NCBI GenBank assembly: GCA_050743075.1
Contig: JBOGDS010000034.1
Span: 1-37,063 of the forward strand
Reading direction: 5' to 3'
DNA: 37,063 nucleotides
Origin: JBOGDS01 sp050743075
GTDB taxonomy: Bacteria; Actinomycetota; Actinomycetes; Jiangellales; Jiangellaceae
This document shows, one piece after another, positions 1 through 7,717 of this stretch (positions within the stretch are counted from its first letter, which is position 1; each line of letters opens with the position of its first letter). A program made the position numbers and the translations under genes. The notes beneath the pieces are model-generated. The model was not told the origin of the DNA. It worked only from the letters and a program-made list of their open reading frames with translations, and did not search any database.

Positions 1-143
1 CCTGAGTTCCGCAGAATGTAGGCAGTTTCGGCCAGGCGCCGACGCGTTTGTGCTGGTCACAGGGTTGCGGCGGTGGCCGGCAGCCCGAAACCTGTAGACA
101 CACGACTTACGGCTGGATGCTCGACGGTCGTTGGGTATCTGGG

Positions 144-156
144 TAGTGTTGTAGAC
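144..156 (+). promoter_or_regulatory. Candidate leaderless -10 (TAGTGT) of the transposase
   Basis: TAGTGT at 144-149 is followed by 7 nt and then the ATG at 157. It matches the TANNNT pattern found before several other genes in the window. No Shine-Dalgarno sequence is visible. Confidence 0.4.
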
Positions 157-1875
157 ATGTACCTGCGGGAGACCCGGCGTCGGAACCGGGACGGCAGCGA
201 GGTCTCCTACCTGGCGTTGGCCCACAACGAACGCGACCCCGACACCGGCATGCCCAAGGCGCAGATCATCCACAACTTCGGGCGGGCCGACCTGGTGGAC
301 CGCGACGGCCTGGCCCGGCTCATCAAGTCCATCAGCCGGTTCCTGGACCCCGCCGACGCGGCGGCGGCCGGCGCCGGGGGCGAGGTGGGGGTCCTGGACT
401 CGCGGCCCATGGGCACCGCCTGGGTCGCGGACCGCCTGTGGCAGCGCCTGGGGATCGGCGCCCAGATCATCGAGGTGGCCGGGCGGCGCCGGGGGCCGGG
501 CCGGCGCGTCGATCCCGCGGTGGTGGAGCGGGTCATCTTCGCCATGGTCGCCAACCGCCTGTCGCCCACCCCGCTGTCCAAGCTGGCCGGCTGTGACTGG
601 GTGGCCAACCGGGTGTTCATCGACGGGCTCGCCGCGGTGAGCGACGACGCCTGCTACCGGGCCATGGACGTGTTCTTGTCGACCCTGGCCGAGCTGCAAC
701 AAGCGGTGTTCTTCTCGGTGGCGAACCTGTTGAACCTCGAAGTCGACATCTTGTTCTTCGACACGTCCTCGACCTACTGGGAGACCGACTCGGCCGACGA
801 CGCCCTCCCCGACGACGGCACCGCCAGTGACGAAGGCGCCCGAGCGGTCGAAGGAGCGTGGCGAACCTACGGGCACTGCAAGGACCACCGGGCCGACCTG
901 CCCCAGGTGGTGATCGGCATGGCCGTCACCCGCGAGGGGATCCCGGTGCGGGTGTGGACCTTCCCGGGCAACACCTCGGACCAGGTGCTCATCCGCACCG
1001 TCCGCGACGACCTGGCGGACTGGAACCTCAACCGGGTCATCTGGGCGCTCGACCGCGGGTTCACCTCCGCCGCCAACCGCCGCTACCTCCAGCGCGGCGG
1101 CGGGCACTACATCATGGGCGAGAAGCTGCGCGGTGACTCCGCCGAGGCCGCCGCGGTCCTGTCCCGCCAGGGCCGCTACCACACCGTCGCCGGCAACCTG
1201 CGGGTCAAGGAGGTCCGCGTCGACGACGGCGCGGCCCGGGACCGCTTCGTGATCTGCCAAAACCCCGATGCCGCGGTCCGCGACGCCGCCGTGCGCGACC
1301 AGATCGTCGCCCGCCTCCAAGACAAGATCGCCGGCTCCGACACGCTCACGGCCCGCAAGCGGGCCGAGCTGGCCGGGGGACTCAAGACCAAGGCCGCCTT
1401 CGCCCGGTTCCTGCGCACCACCCCCGGCGGGCTGCTGCGCATCGACCGGGCCGCGGTGCGCCGAGACGCCAACTTCGACGGCAAGTTCCTGCTACGCACC
1501 AGCGACGAGAGCCTCACCGCCGCCGACATCGCCCAGGGCTACAAGGGCCTCTACGAAGCCGAACGAGGCTGGCGGGACCTCAAGTCCAGCATCGACCTTC
1601 GCCCCGTCTACCACCGACGCGAGGACCGCATCCGCGCCCACATCCAACTGCAGTGGCTCGCCCTGCTGGTGCTGCGAGTCGCGGAGACCACCGTCGGCGA
1701 CACCTGGCGCAACATCCGCGACGAACTCGAACGGATGCACCTCGTCACCCTCGCCACCACCGAAGGCCACGTCGCCCAGCGCAGCGAACTCACCCCCGGC
1801 CAGCGCTCGATCCTGCGAACCCTTGAGCTGGCCGAGCCGCCCCGGTTCTTCGACTTCACCCCCGCCGGCACATAG
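157..1875 (+). CDS. IS1634 family transposase (DDE type)
   Basis: DDE transposase of 572 aa that would cut and paste the surrounding IS. The N-terminus MYLRETRRRNRDGS and the following block up to HNFGRADLVD are typical of the IS1634 group within the IS4-like superfamily. Three acidic regions are visible: DILFFDTSSTYWE (first Asp), WALDRGFTSAANRRYL (second Asp) and GLYEAERGWRDLKS (Glu in a YREK-like block). The ATG at 157 is preferred over the upstream GTG at 73 because homologous proteins begin at MYLRET and because TAGTGT lies 7 nt before it. The frame is intact, with no stop or frameshift, so the element may still be active. Antisense and alternative-frame ORFs over it are GC artefacts. 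Confidence 0.9.
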   Translation: MYLRETRRRNRDGSEVSYLALAHNERDPDTGMPKAQIIHNFGRADLVDRDGLARLIKSISRFLDPADAAAAGAGGEVGVLDSRPMGTAWVADRLWQRLGIGAQIIEVAGRRRGPGRRVDPAVVERVIFAMVANRLSPTPLSKLAGCDWVANRVFIDGLAAVSDDACYRAMDVFLSTLAELQQAVFFSVANLLNLEVDILFFDTSSTYWETDSADDALPDDGTASDEGARAVEGAWRTYGHCKDHRADLPQVVIGMAVTREGIPVRVWTFPGNTSDQVLIRTVRDDLADWNLNRVIWALDRGFTSAANRRYLQRGGGHYIMGEKLRGDSAEAAAVLSRQGRYHTVAGNLRVKEVRVDDGAARDRFVICQNPDAAVRDAAVRDQIVARLQDKIAGSDTLTARKRAELAGGLKTKAAFARFLRTTPGGLLRIDRAAVRRDANFDGKFLLRTSDESLTAADIAQGYKGLYEAERGWRDLKSSIDLRPVYHRREDRIRAHIQLQWLALLVLRVAETTVGDTWRNIRDELERMHLVTLATTEGHVAQRSELTPGQRSILRTLELAEPPRFFDFTPAGT

Positions 1876-2058
1876 CGCCCCCCGCCCCCGCCGGCGCGTA
1901 GTAACACGACCCCCCCAGCCCCGCCACGGACAAAACCCCAGTTCAACCCCCGTTTTCGGGCACCGCGTGTACCCACATTCTGCGGAAGTCAGGCCACAGG
2001 ATGACGCACCTGCGTCCACATCGATGCCCAGGAACTGGGCGACGCTGCCGGTCGCGAG

Positions 2059-2910
2059 TCAGCGGCTGAGCTGGACCCTGGCGAGACCGTGCGCGTCAGA
2101 GGCGGCGTCGGGTCCGGCCATCGTGATCCGGTGGTGGGCGTCCTCGGTGCGCAGGGAAAGGACGACGAAGGCGGCGGCCCAGGCGATCGCGGCCAACGCC
2201 CACCCAGTCGCCAGGCTCGAGGCCGCGTCGGGATACAGCAGGGACGTGCCGCCGAGCACCGCGGCCAGTCCCGCTGCGACCCAGGCGGTGAGCCGCCAGC
2301 CAACGGGACGCAGGCTGGCGAGGAGGCCGACGCCGATGATCGTGTAGGCGAGCGCGGCCATGAACCCGTAGTGACCCATGAACACATGCATGTCCATGGC
2401 GTCGCGCTGCAGGCGGACGTTGGTCGACACGAACCCGAGCAGCGGGACAGCTGCGACGCCGACCAGGGCGACCATTGGCCAGCTGATCGCGCTGAGCTGG
2501 AACGAGCGGAAGAACGCCCGTCCCGAGGGGTGCAAGAGCGCGGTGACGGCGGCGACGGCCGCGGCGTACCGGAGCGGGTTGAATTCGAAGACACGGTCGA
2601 TGTCGTCGACGAGCACGGCGGCGAGGAGCAGCGACGCGCTGGGGACGAGGGCCATCACCATGCCGGCCACGTTGTGCTCGGGGCGGCGCAGCTGCACGAG
2701 CACGCCGAGCACGAGTGTGGTGAACAGCGCGCCGTAGGCAACGTCGTGGGTCCGGTGTGATGCCTCGCCGAAGTGCTGCATGCCGAGGTCGATGACGTTG
2801 ACCGTGATCAGCCCGATGATGGTGGCGACGACCAGGGTCGCGGCGATGTAGAAGCCGAAGATGGGCCAGGCGCGCACCGTTCGCACCACGTCGGAGAGCA
2901 CTGTGGTCAT
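2059..2910 (-). CDS. Multi-pass membrane protein, unknown function
   Basis: A 283-aa integral membrane protein that I do not recognise. Hydrophobic segments near residues 20-40, 58-74, 81-102, 114-128, 143-164, 181-199, 208-226 and 234-253 suggest seven or eight helices; loops hold several histidines (H46, H52, H55, H79, H175, H180). The ATG at 2910 follows an AAGGAGA ribosome site at good spacing, whereas the in-frame ATG at 2934 overlaps the stop of the previous gene and lacks one. It is the last gene of the two-component/ABC cluster and probably shares a transcript with the 92-aa protein upstream, starting at the operator array at 3234-3273. A role in envelope stress or redox sensing is only a guess from context. 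Confidence 0.75.
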   Translation of the reverse strand: MTTVLSDVVRTVRAWPIFGFYIAATLVVATIIGLITVNVIDLGMQHFGEASHRTHDVAYGALFTTLVLGVLVQLRRPEHNVAGMVMALVPSASLLLAAVLVDDIDRVFEFNPLRYAAAVAAVTALLHPSGRAFFRSFQLSAISWPMVALVGVAAVPLLGFVSTNVRLQRDAMDMHVFMGHYGFMAALAYTIIGVGLLASLRPVGWRLTAWVAAGLAAVLGGTSLLYPDAASSLATGWALAAIAWAAAFVVLSLRTEDAHHRITMAGPDAASDAHGLARVQLSR

Positions 2911-2933
2911 CGATGTCTCCTTGCTCGGCGTCA

Positions 2934-3212
2934 TCAGTGGTCGAACTGGGAGGGGTCGTGGCCGCCGCCGCCGGTGGTGCCGCCGGGCGTGGAGTTGTCA
3001 GTGTCGGTCGGCTGGCTCGTCGGGCTTCCGCCCGGGGCGTGGTCGCCGCCCGAACTCACTCCGCCGCTGTCGATCACGTCGTAGAGGCGGTCGCCGACCC
3101 AGAACACGACAACGAGACCGAGGACACCAATCGCCTTCTGCCAGCCCGACAGCCGGCGCGCCGACGGCTCAACTGGCGCGGCGTCGATCGCGGCATCCGT
3201 CGTCGTCGTCAT
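2934..3212 (-). CDS. Small single-TM protein with Gly/His-rich tail
   Basis: Unrecognised protein of 92 aa from the ATG at 3212; a GTG at 3227 would add five residues. A cytoplasmic Thr/Ala-rich N-terminus is followed by one hydrophobic helix (WQKAIGVLGLVVVFWVGDRL) and an extracytoplasmic low-complexity tail rich in Gly, Ser, Thr and Pro that ends GGGGHDPSQFDH. It lies directly downstream of the histidine kinase and of an OmpR-type repeat array (3234-3273) and 23 bp before the multi-pass membrane gene, so the two are likely co-expressed under the adjacent response regulator. The tail could bind metal or haem through its histidines; this is inference. Confidence 0.65.
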   Translation of the reverse strand: MTTTTDAAIDAAPVEPSARRLSGWQKAIGVLGLVVVFWVGDRLYDVIDSGGVSSGGDHAPGGSPTSQPTDTDNSTPGGTTGGGGHDPSQFDH

Positions 3213-3233
3213 GGGGCTCAGGATCACCGGCGA

Positions 3234-3273
3234 CCGTGAGCGCGTCGTGAGCCCTTCCTAAGACGACGATGAG
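3234..3273 (-). promoter_or_regulatory. OmpR-type operator: four 7-bp direct repeats, 11-bp period
   Basis: Reading the minus strand, CTCATCG (3273-3267), CTTAGGA (3262-3256), CTCACGA (3251-3245) and CTCACGG (3240-3234) are each separated by exactly 4 bp. The first two repeats lie inside the last codons of the kinase gene, and the kinase stop codon TAG is part of the second repeat. The same array occurs at 7639-7678. Evenly phased direct repeats of about 11 bp are the usual target of OmpR/PhoB-family regulators, one of which is encoded 1.3 kb upstream. Confidence 0.75.
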
Positions 3274-4613
3274 AGTTCGGTGGGAATCTCGGGGACGACC
3301 GCGTCCTGGAGGGCGGGGAATCGAAGGACGAAGCGGGCGCCGCCGCCGGGCGCCGCCTCCGGGGTGATGGAGCCGCTGTGGCTGTCGGCGACCTGCTTGA
3401 CGATGGCGAGCCCCAGGCCGGAGCCGGGCAGCGTGCGTGCGGCCGGTGAGCGGTAGAAGCGGTCGAAGATGTGGTGCACGTCGTTGGACGAGATGCCGGG
3501 ACCGTGGTCGCGCACCGCAACGGCGCCGTCGCCAACGGTGATCTCGACGGTGCCGCCCGCGGGGCTCCACTTGGCGGCGTTGTCGATCAGGTTCGACACG
3601 GCGCGCGCCACCCGGCCGGGCGCGCCTCGCACCGGGCTGGGTCTGCCGTCGAGCTGGAACGTGACCGTGGGATAGTTGCGCCCGACCAAGTCGACGGCGC
3701 TGCGGGTGACCTCGCGCAGGTCGATCGTGGTGAACGGCTCGGCTTCACCGTCGCCGCGTGCGAGCTCGACGAGGTCGCCGACCAGGCGGGTCAGCTCGCC
3801 GAGCTGGGCGACGGTGTCGCGGATGACCTCTTCGCGTTCGCCGGGGTCGAGCTCGTCGGCGCGGGCGAGGACTTCGACGTTGGTTCGCACTGTGGCCAGC
3901 GGGGTGCGCAGCTCGTGGGAGGCATCGGCGACCAGTCGCCGCTGTTGCGCTATCGACTCGCTCAACGCGTCGAGCATGGTGTTGAAGCTGCTGGCCAAGC
4001 GGCCGAGGTCGTCGCCGCTCGGGACGTGCAGGTGATGAGACAGGTTGCCCGTGTGGGCCACTGCATCGGCAGCGCGGGCCACCCGGTGGACCGGGGCAGC
4101 GGCGGCTGCGGCGACGAGCCGACCGATGAGCGCGGCGAGGCCGACGGCGGCGATCGAGATGACGACGAGGGCAAGGAGCAGCTTGCGGAGCGTCTCGTCG
4201 ACCTCTGCGAGCGAGCGTCCCACCTCGAACGCGACGCCGGGCTCTGGCGAGGTCACGGCGATTCGCACCGGCGTCCCGTCGACGTCGGCGTCGAACCACG
4301 CCTCGGCGCGCTGGCCCCGGGCGACGGCGCGCACTGCGTCGGTGATGGGTAGTGGCCGATTGTCGAAGGTGGTGACGATCCCGTCGTCGCTGTCGACGAC
4401 CTGCGCGTAGACGTCCTCGATGAGGGGTACGTGGGCGGCGTCGGTCTCGGTGGTGGGGATGTCGTGCTGTTGGGTGACGTGGTCGCGCAGCGACTCGTCG
4501 ATCTGGTCGCGCAGGTTGCCGCGGACGACGACGAACACGGTGACCGATACCGCGACCACGGCGACGAGCACGGCTACGCCAGCGGCCAGGGTCACGCGGT
4601 TTCGGAGCGTCAT
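3258..4613 (-). CDS. Two-component sensor histidine kinase (MprB-like)
   Basis: Membrane sensor kinase of 451 aa that would phosphorylate the response regulator encoded just before it. TM1 (about 10-30), an extracytoplasmic sensor of about 110 residues, and TM2 (about 145-166) are followed by a HAMP linker (about 167-220). The HisKA box SHELRTPLA has the phosphoacceptor H233. The ATPase domain shows the N box (N341/N345), G1 DHGPGIS (369-375) and G2 GSGLGLAI (398-405). The ATG overlaps the regulator stop as ATGA, indicating translational coupling. The last codons (ELSSSS) coincide with the operator array for the next genes, so regulatory DNA may have shaped the C-terminus. Domain order resembles MprB/PrrB-type kinases; the signal is unknown. 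Confidence 0.93.
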   Translation of the reverse strand: MTLRNRVTLAAGVAVLVAVVAVSVTVFVVVRGNLRDQIDESLRDHVTQQHDIPTTETDAAHVPLIEDVYAQVVDSDDGIVTTFDNRPLPITDAVRAVARGQRAEAWFDADVDGTPVRIAVTSPEPGVAFEVGRSLAEVDETLRKLLLALVVISIAAVGLAALIGRLVAAAAAAPVHRVARAADAVAHTGNLSHHLHVPSGDDLGRLASSFNTMLDALSESIAQQRRLVADASHELRTPLATVRTNVEVLARADELDPGEREEVIRDTVAQLGELTRLVGDLVELARGDGEAEPFTTIDLREVTRSAVDLVGRNYPTVTFQLDGRPSPVRGAPGRVARAVSNLIDNAAKWSPAGGTVEITVGDGAVAVRDHGPGISSNDVHHIFDRFYRSPAARTLPGSGLGLAIVKQVADSHSGSITPEAAPGGGARFVLRFPALQDAVVPEIPTELSSSS

Positions 4614-5287
4614 GGGCCCCGCAGCACGAACCCCACGCCGCGCACGGTGTGGATGAGCCGCGGCTCACCTCCTGCTTCGGTCTTGCGGCGTAGGTAGCCG
4701 ATGTAGACGTCGAGGGTGTTCGACCCGTACGAGTCGTCGAAACCCCACACCCGTTCGCGGATCGTGTCGCGCGTGAGGACGGTGCCGGCGTTACGCAGCA
4801 GCAGCTCGACGAGCGCGAACTCGGTGCGGGTGAGCTCCACCTGCCGCTCGCCGCGGGTCACCTGCCGGGTGCGAGGGTTCAGCTCCAGGTCGGCGACGGC
4901 GAGCGTGCCGTCGTCTCCTGGCTGGGTGCGGCGCAGCAGGGCCCGGACTCGGGCGAGGAGCTCCTCGAGGGCGAAGGGCTTGGTCAGGTAGTCGTCCGCC
5001 CCCGCGTCGAGGCCGGCGACGCGGTCGGAGACGGCGTCGCGGGCGGTCAGCATGAGGATCGGCGTTCGGTCTCCGCTCTCGCGCAACCGACGGCACACGG
5101 TGACGCCGTCGAGCACCGGCATCAACACGTCCAGCACCACGAGATCGGCCCGCAGCGATCCGAGCTGTAGGAGCGCATCGGCGCCGTCGGCGGCGGTGGC
5201 GACGTCGTAGCCGTCCAGTCGCAGGGCGCGGCGTACCGCGTTGCGCAGCGCCTCGTCGTCGTCGACGACGACTACCCGGGCAGGCAC
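4610..5287 (-). CDS. OmpR/PhoB-family response regulator (MprA-like)
   Basis: DNA-binding response regulator of 225 aa. The receiver domain has the acidic pocket D9-D11, phosphoacceptor D53 in VVLDVLMP, and K103 in LTKPF. The C-terminal winged helix (about 126-225) contains LTRTEFALVELLL and ends HTVRGVGFVLRGP, as in OmpR/PhoB proteins. The GTG at 5287 gives the normal family length; the frame stays open further upstream but overlaps the DUF2470 gene and loses similarity. It lies 28 bp after the DUF2470 gene and overlaps the kinase by 4 bp. It is the obvious candidate to bind the two 11-bp-period arrays at 7639-7678 and 3234-3273, giving autoregulation. Confidence 0.93.
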   Translation of the reverse strand: MPARVVVVDDDEALRNAVRRALRLDGYDVATAADGADALLQLGSLRADLVVLDVLMPVLDGVTVCRRLRESGDRTPILMLTARDAVSDRVAGLDAGADDYLTKPFALEELLARVRALLRRTQPGDDGTLAVADLELNPRTRQVTRGERQVELTRTEFALVELLLRNAGTVLTRDTIRERVWGFDDSYGSNTLDVYIGYLRRKTEAGGEPRLIHTVRGVGFVLRGP

Positions 5288-5315
5288 GCCCCGTTCCCGT
5301 TCGGCGCCGCCGTCA

Positions 5316-5603
5316 TCACTCCATTGAACCCTGGGCCCGGGCGCGGCGGACGAGCCGCACGAACGCGACGCGCACGCCGTCGGGGTACTCGCCCTCGCCA
5401 ATGGGCTCGGCGAACTCGACCCGGGCCGTGGACGGGCCGGCGGGCGTCTCGACGCGCAGATCGACGCCGTGTCGGTCGATGTGCTCAGCGCGAGCCGTTG
5501 TCGCGTCGCGATGGCCAGCGAGGGCACGGGCGACGGTCAGGAGCTCGTCGGCGTGGTCGTCGTTCATGTGCTGGATCGGATCGGCGTGGCGTTCGTGACG
5601 CAT
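5316..5603 (-). CDS. DUF2470 domain protein (HugZ-type C-terminal domain)
   Basis: A stand-alone 95-aa DUF2470 protein. DPIQHMNDDHADELL near the N-terminus and the later pattern HGVDLRVET..STARVEFAEPI..GVRVAFVRLVRRAR match the domain that in HugZ-like haem-utilisation proteins follows the FMN-binding split barrel; the H-x-N-x-D-H histidines are the conserved feature. Here the flavin-binding part is absent. AAGGAGG lies 7 nt before the ATG, a strong ribosome site. Its place between the small membrane peptide and the response regulator suggests that haem or flavin chemistry is linked to the signal sensed by the two-component system, which is inference. Confidence 0.8.
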   Translation of the reverse strand: MRHERHADPIQHMNDDHADELLTVARALAGHRDATTARAEHIDRHGVDLRVETPAGPSTARVEFAEPIGEGEYPDGVRVAFVRLVRRARAQGSME

Positions 5604-5629
5604 GGGCTGCCTCCTTCGACGTGAATCGA

Positions 5630-5827
5630 CTAACCGTGGCCAGCGGGGCCGACGACACCGGTCAGATGCAGGATCAGGATGACCACGACGAGCGCGCCGA
5701 TCAGTGCGAACACGACCACCGTCGCCCAGTTGACGCCCGTGTCGCGGCCAGCGGCGTCGAAGGACTCGTCCGCCTCGGGATGGGACGGCAGACCCCTCGG
5801 GCCCTGGTCAGGTGGTGGAGTGCTCAT
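5630..5827 (-). CDS. 65-aa single-TM membrane peptide
   Basis: Small protein with a polar Pro/Asp-rich N-terminus (about 34 residues) and one C-terminal helix running from about WATVVVFALIGALVVVILIL to the end VVGPAGHG. The ATG overlaps the permease stop as ATGA, so it is translated with the ABC transporter. It could be an accessory subunit or regulator of the transporter or kinase; no family is recognised. The architecture (soluble N-terminus, single helix, histidine near the end) is loosely like the 92-aa protein at the other end of the cluster. Confidence 0.65.
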   Translation of the reverse strand: MSTPPPDQGPRGLPSHPEADESFDAAGRDTGVNWATVVVFALIGALVVVILILHLTGVVGPAGHG

Positions 5828-6561
5828 GTGTCCCGCTCCGCGGTGACGCGCATGCCGACCGCCGCGAACGCGACGGCGTAGGCCGCGAGCAGCGCGGTAC
5901 CGGCGAGGGGTGACAACAGGCCGTCGAGCGGGGTTCGCACGATCGCCTGTCCGGCGGCGGCCGGCAGCCATCGACCGATGTCGGGAACGAGGTTGACGAG
6001 AATGTGCTCGACGATGGCGATCCACGCCAGCGCACCGGCGACGGCCAGGACCTGGTTGCGGACGAGTGCGCCGAGGGCGACGCCGACGGCCGCGAACAAG
6101 GTGGTGTAGGCGACGACGCCGGCGAGGGTCCACCACAGCTCGCTGTCGTCGAACGGCAGAGCCGCTGCCCTCAGCTGGTAGACGCCGGCGGCGACGGCGA
6201 CGGCGGCAAGTGACATCAGCAGTCCCGTGGCGGCACCGACGCCGGCGCCGACTGCGAGCTTGGCCGCCACCACGCGGTGGCGGCGCGGGGTGTTGAGGAA
6301 GGTGTCGGCGGCGGTGCCGTGGCGATACTCGCCGGCGGTGATGAGGATTCCGGCGATGAGCACGAGGAGCGCGCCCGTGCCGGTGACGGGAAGGACGCGC
6401 CGGACACCTTCGCTGGAGGCGAGGGCGACGTCCGATCGGTCAGCGGCGAGCACCGACCCCGCGACCGCGGCGGCAGAGATGGCGACGGTGGCGGGCACCA
6501 CGCCGTGGAGGAGCCGGGTGGTTCGGAGCTTGAGCCACTCGGCGGCGACGAGTTCGATCAT
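5824..6561 (-). CDS. ABC transporter permease (ABC-2 type)
   Basis: Integral membrane subunit of 245 aa. It starts MIELVAAEWLKLRTTR, the typical N-terminus of ABC-2 permeases of the drug/antibiotic-export kind, and has about six hydrophobic segments. The motif AGEYRHGTAADTFLNTPRR between the second and third helices is a hallmark of this group. The ATG at 6561 overlaps the ATPase stop as ATGA. Much longer upstream frames are shadows of the ATPase gene. Together with the ATPase it would form an exporter; pairing of such exporters with two-component systems is common in resistance to peptide antibiotics or membrane stress. Substrate unknown. Confidence 0.88.
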   Translation of the reverse strand: MIELVAAEWLKLRTTRLLHGVVPATVAISAAAVAGSVLAADRSDVALASSEGVRRVLPVTGTGALLVLIAGILITAGEYRHGTAADTFLNTPRRHRVVAAKLAVGAGVGAATGLLMSLAAVAVAAGVYQLRAAALPFDDSELWWTLAGVVAYTTLFAAVGVALGALVRNQVLAVAGALAWIAIVEHILVNLVPDIGRWLPAAAGQAIVRTPLDGLLSPLAGTALLAAYAVAFAAVGMRVTAERDT

Positions 6562-7445
6562 CGCGGGCGCTCCCCGTCGGCGGTGACGGCGAGGAACATG
6601 GCTTCGAGGGTCTGACCGGGGCTGAGCCGGGACAGCTCGGTGACCGTCACGCCCGCGGCGGCGGCGATCCCGCCGACCTCGACGGTGTCCCGCCCGGAGA
6701 CGGCGATCGCACCGTCGGCGAGTACCTCGTGCTCGGCGTGCTCGGCGAGGAGGGCTTTGAGCATGGGTTCGAGGCGATCGACTCGCACCGTCACTCGGTC
6801 GGTGAGGTCGGCGACATCGGTCGCGGCGACCAGCGTGCCGCCCCTGATGACCACGACCCGGTCGACGACCTGCGCCACTTCGGCGAGCACGTGGCTCGAC
6901 ACCAACACCGTTCGGCCCTCGTCGGCCCACGCGCGCAGGAGACGCCGGACCCAGGCGACGCCTTCGGGGTCGAGCCCGTTGGCCGGCTCGTCCAGCACCA
7001 TCACGCCAGGGTCGCCGAGCATGGCCGCAGCGAGCCCGAGACGCTGGCGCATCCCGAACGAGTAGCCGCCGACTCGACGGTCGGCCGCGCCGATCAGGCC
7101 GACAAGCTCGAGCAACGGGCCGATCCGCGTCTCGTCAATGCGGGCGGCCCGGGCGATGACGCGGAGGTGGTCGCGCCCGGTTCGCGACGGATGGAAGCCG
7201 GTGGACTCCAGCACGGCGCCCACGTAGCGGCGCGGCGAGGGCAGGTCGCGGTAGGCATGGCCGACGATCATCGCCTCGCCCGAGGTCGGCGTGGCCAGAC
7301 CGAGCAGGCACCGAAACGTCGTGGTCTTACCGGCGCCGTTCGGGCCGAGGAAGCCGGTCACTTTGCCGGCGGGCGCGGTGAAGCTGAGCTCGTCGACGGC
7401 GCGGTGCGAGCCGAACACCTTGGTCAAGGATCGGACCTCGATCAT
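6558..7445 (-). CDS. ABC transporter ATP-binding protein
   Basis: ATPase of 295 aa in the DrrA/CcmA-like export group. Visible: Walker A GPNGAGKT (34-41), signature SFGMRQR (129-135), Walker B VMVLDEP (148-154) with the D-loop NGLDP, and the switch H185 in SSHVLAEV. A C-terminal domain of about 80 residues follows. The ATG at 7445 (MIEVRSLTKVFG) is the family start; the open frame extends to 7799 but that part has no similarity and crosses the operator array. First cistron of the module, 194 bp downstream of the array at 7639-7678. The untranslated stretch also holds a possible 42-codon ORF. Confidence 0.93.
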   Translation of the reverse strand: MIEVRSLTKVFGSHRAVDELSFTAPAGKVTGFLGPNGAGKTTTFRCLLGLATPTSGEAMIVGHAYRDLPSPRRYVGAVLESTGFHPSRTGRDHLRVIARAARIDETRIGPLLELVGLIGAADRRVGGYSFGMRQRLGLAAAMLGDPGVMVLDEPANGLDPEGVAWVRRLLRAWADEGRTVLVSSHVLAEVAQVVDRVVVIRGGTLVAATDVADLTDRVTVRVDRLEPMLKALLAEHAEHEVLADGAIAVSGRDTVEVGGIAAAAGVTVTELSRLSPGQTLEAMFLAVTADGERPR

Positions 7446-7500
7446 CTCCCTATCCCCGGACGCGGACGCGCCGACGGCGTGGCCGACACGGCGTCGGCGA

Positions 7501-7629
7501 TCACACCTCCACCACCAGTGTGCCTTCCGCGGGCGTGAACAGGCCGCGACCGACGACAACAGCGAAGGCGACTGCGAGCGGACGGCGCATGAGCGCGCCG
7601 CGGGAACCGGTGGCCATGGCGCCCAGCAT
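7501..7629 (-). CDS. Possible 42-aa leader peptide before the ABC operon
   Basis: A short ORF begins MLGAMATGSRGALMRR, continues with a hydrophobic stretch LAVAFAVVVGRGLF and ends TLVVEV. It lies between the operator array and the ABC ATPase gene on the same strand and looks like a Sec-type signal segment with nothing behind it. It may be a regulatory leader, a remnant of a secreted protein, or chance in GC-rich DNA. There is no clear ribosome site. Confidence 0.25.
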   Translation of the reverse strand: MLGAMATGSRGALMRRPLAVAFAVVVGRGLFTPAEGTLVVEV

Positions 7630-7638
7630 CGGCGACGA

Positions 7639-7678
7639 CCATGAACCGGTCGTGAGCCGACCCTGAGAAGGCGATGAG
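7639..7678 (-). promoter_or_regulatory. OmpR-type operator upstream of the ABC/two-component operon
   Basis: On the minus strand CTCATCG (7678-7672), CTCAGGG (7667-7661), CTCACGA (7656-7650) and TTCATGG (7645-7639) repeat with exactly 4-bp spacers, an 11-bp period. The order and sequence match the array at 3234-3273: the first repeat is identical, as is the third. This is a likely binding site for the response regulator at 4610-5287, placing the whole eight-gene cluster under it. Confidence 0.75.
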
Positions 7679-7717
7679 AATCGCGGATCCGCCGCTGGTC
7701 GGAAGTCGCCCTCGCCG

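Larger units (their letters stand above)
1..1993 (+). mobile_element. IS1634-type insertion sequence, complete
   Basis: Terminal inverted repeats are visible: bases 1-22 and the reverse complement of 1972-1993 agree at 20 of 22 positions (core TTCCGCAGAATGT). One transposase gene fills the element. The left repeat begins at the very first base of the window, so the left flank and any target-site duplication cannot be examined; the right flank starts with CCACAGG. Non-coding ends are about 155 bp (left) and 118 bp (right). The element lies 65 bp beyond the stop codon of the membrane-protein gene on the other strand, so it does not obviously interrupt a gene here. Confidence 0.85.

Noticed and set aside
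1268..2347. Plus-strand open frame of 359 codons across the IS right end
   Set aside because: Pro/Ser/Arg-rich alternative frame of the transposase that crosses the IS boundary.
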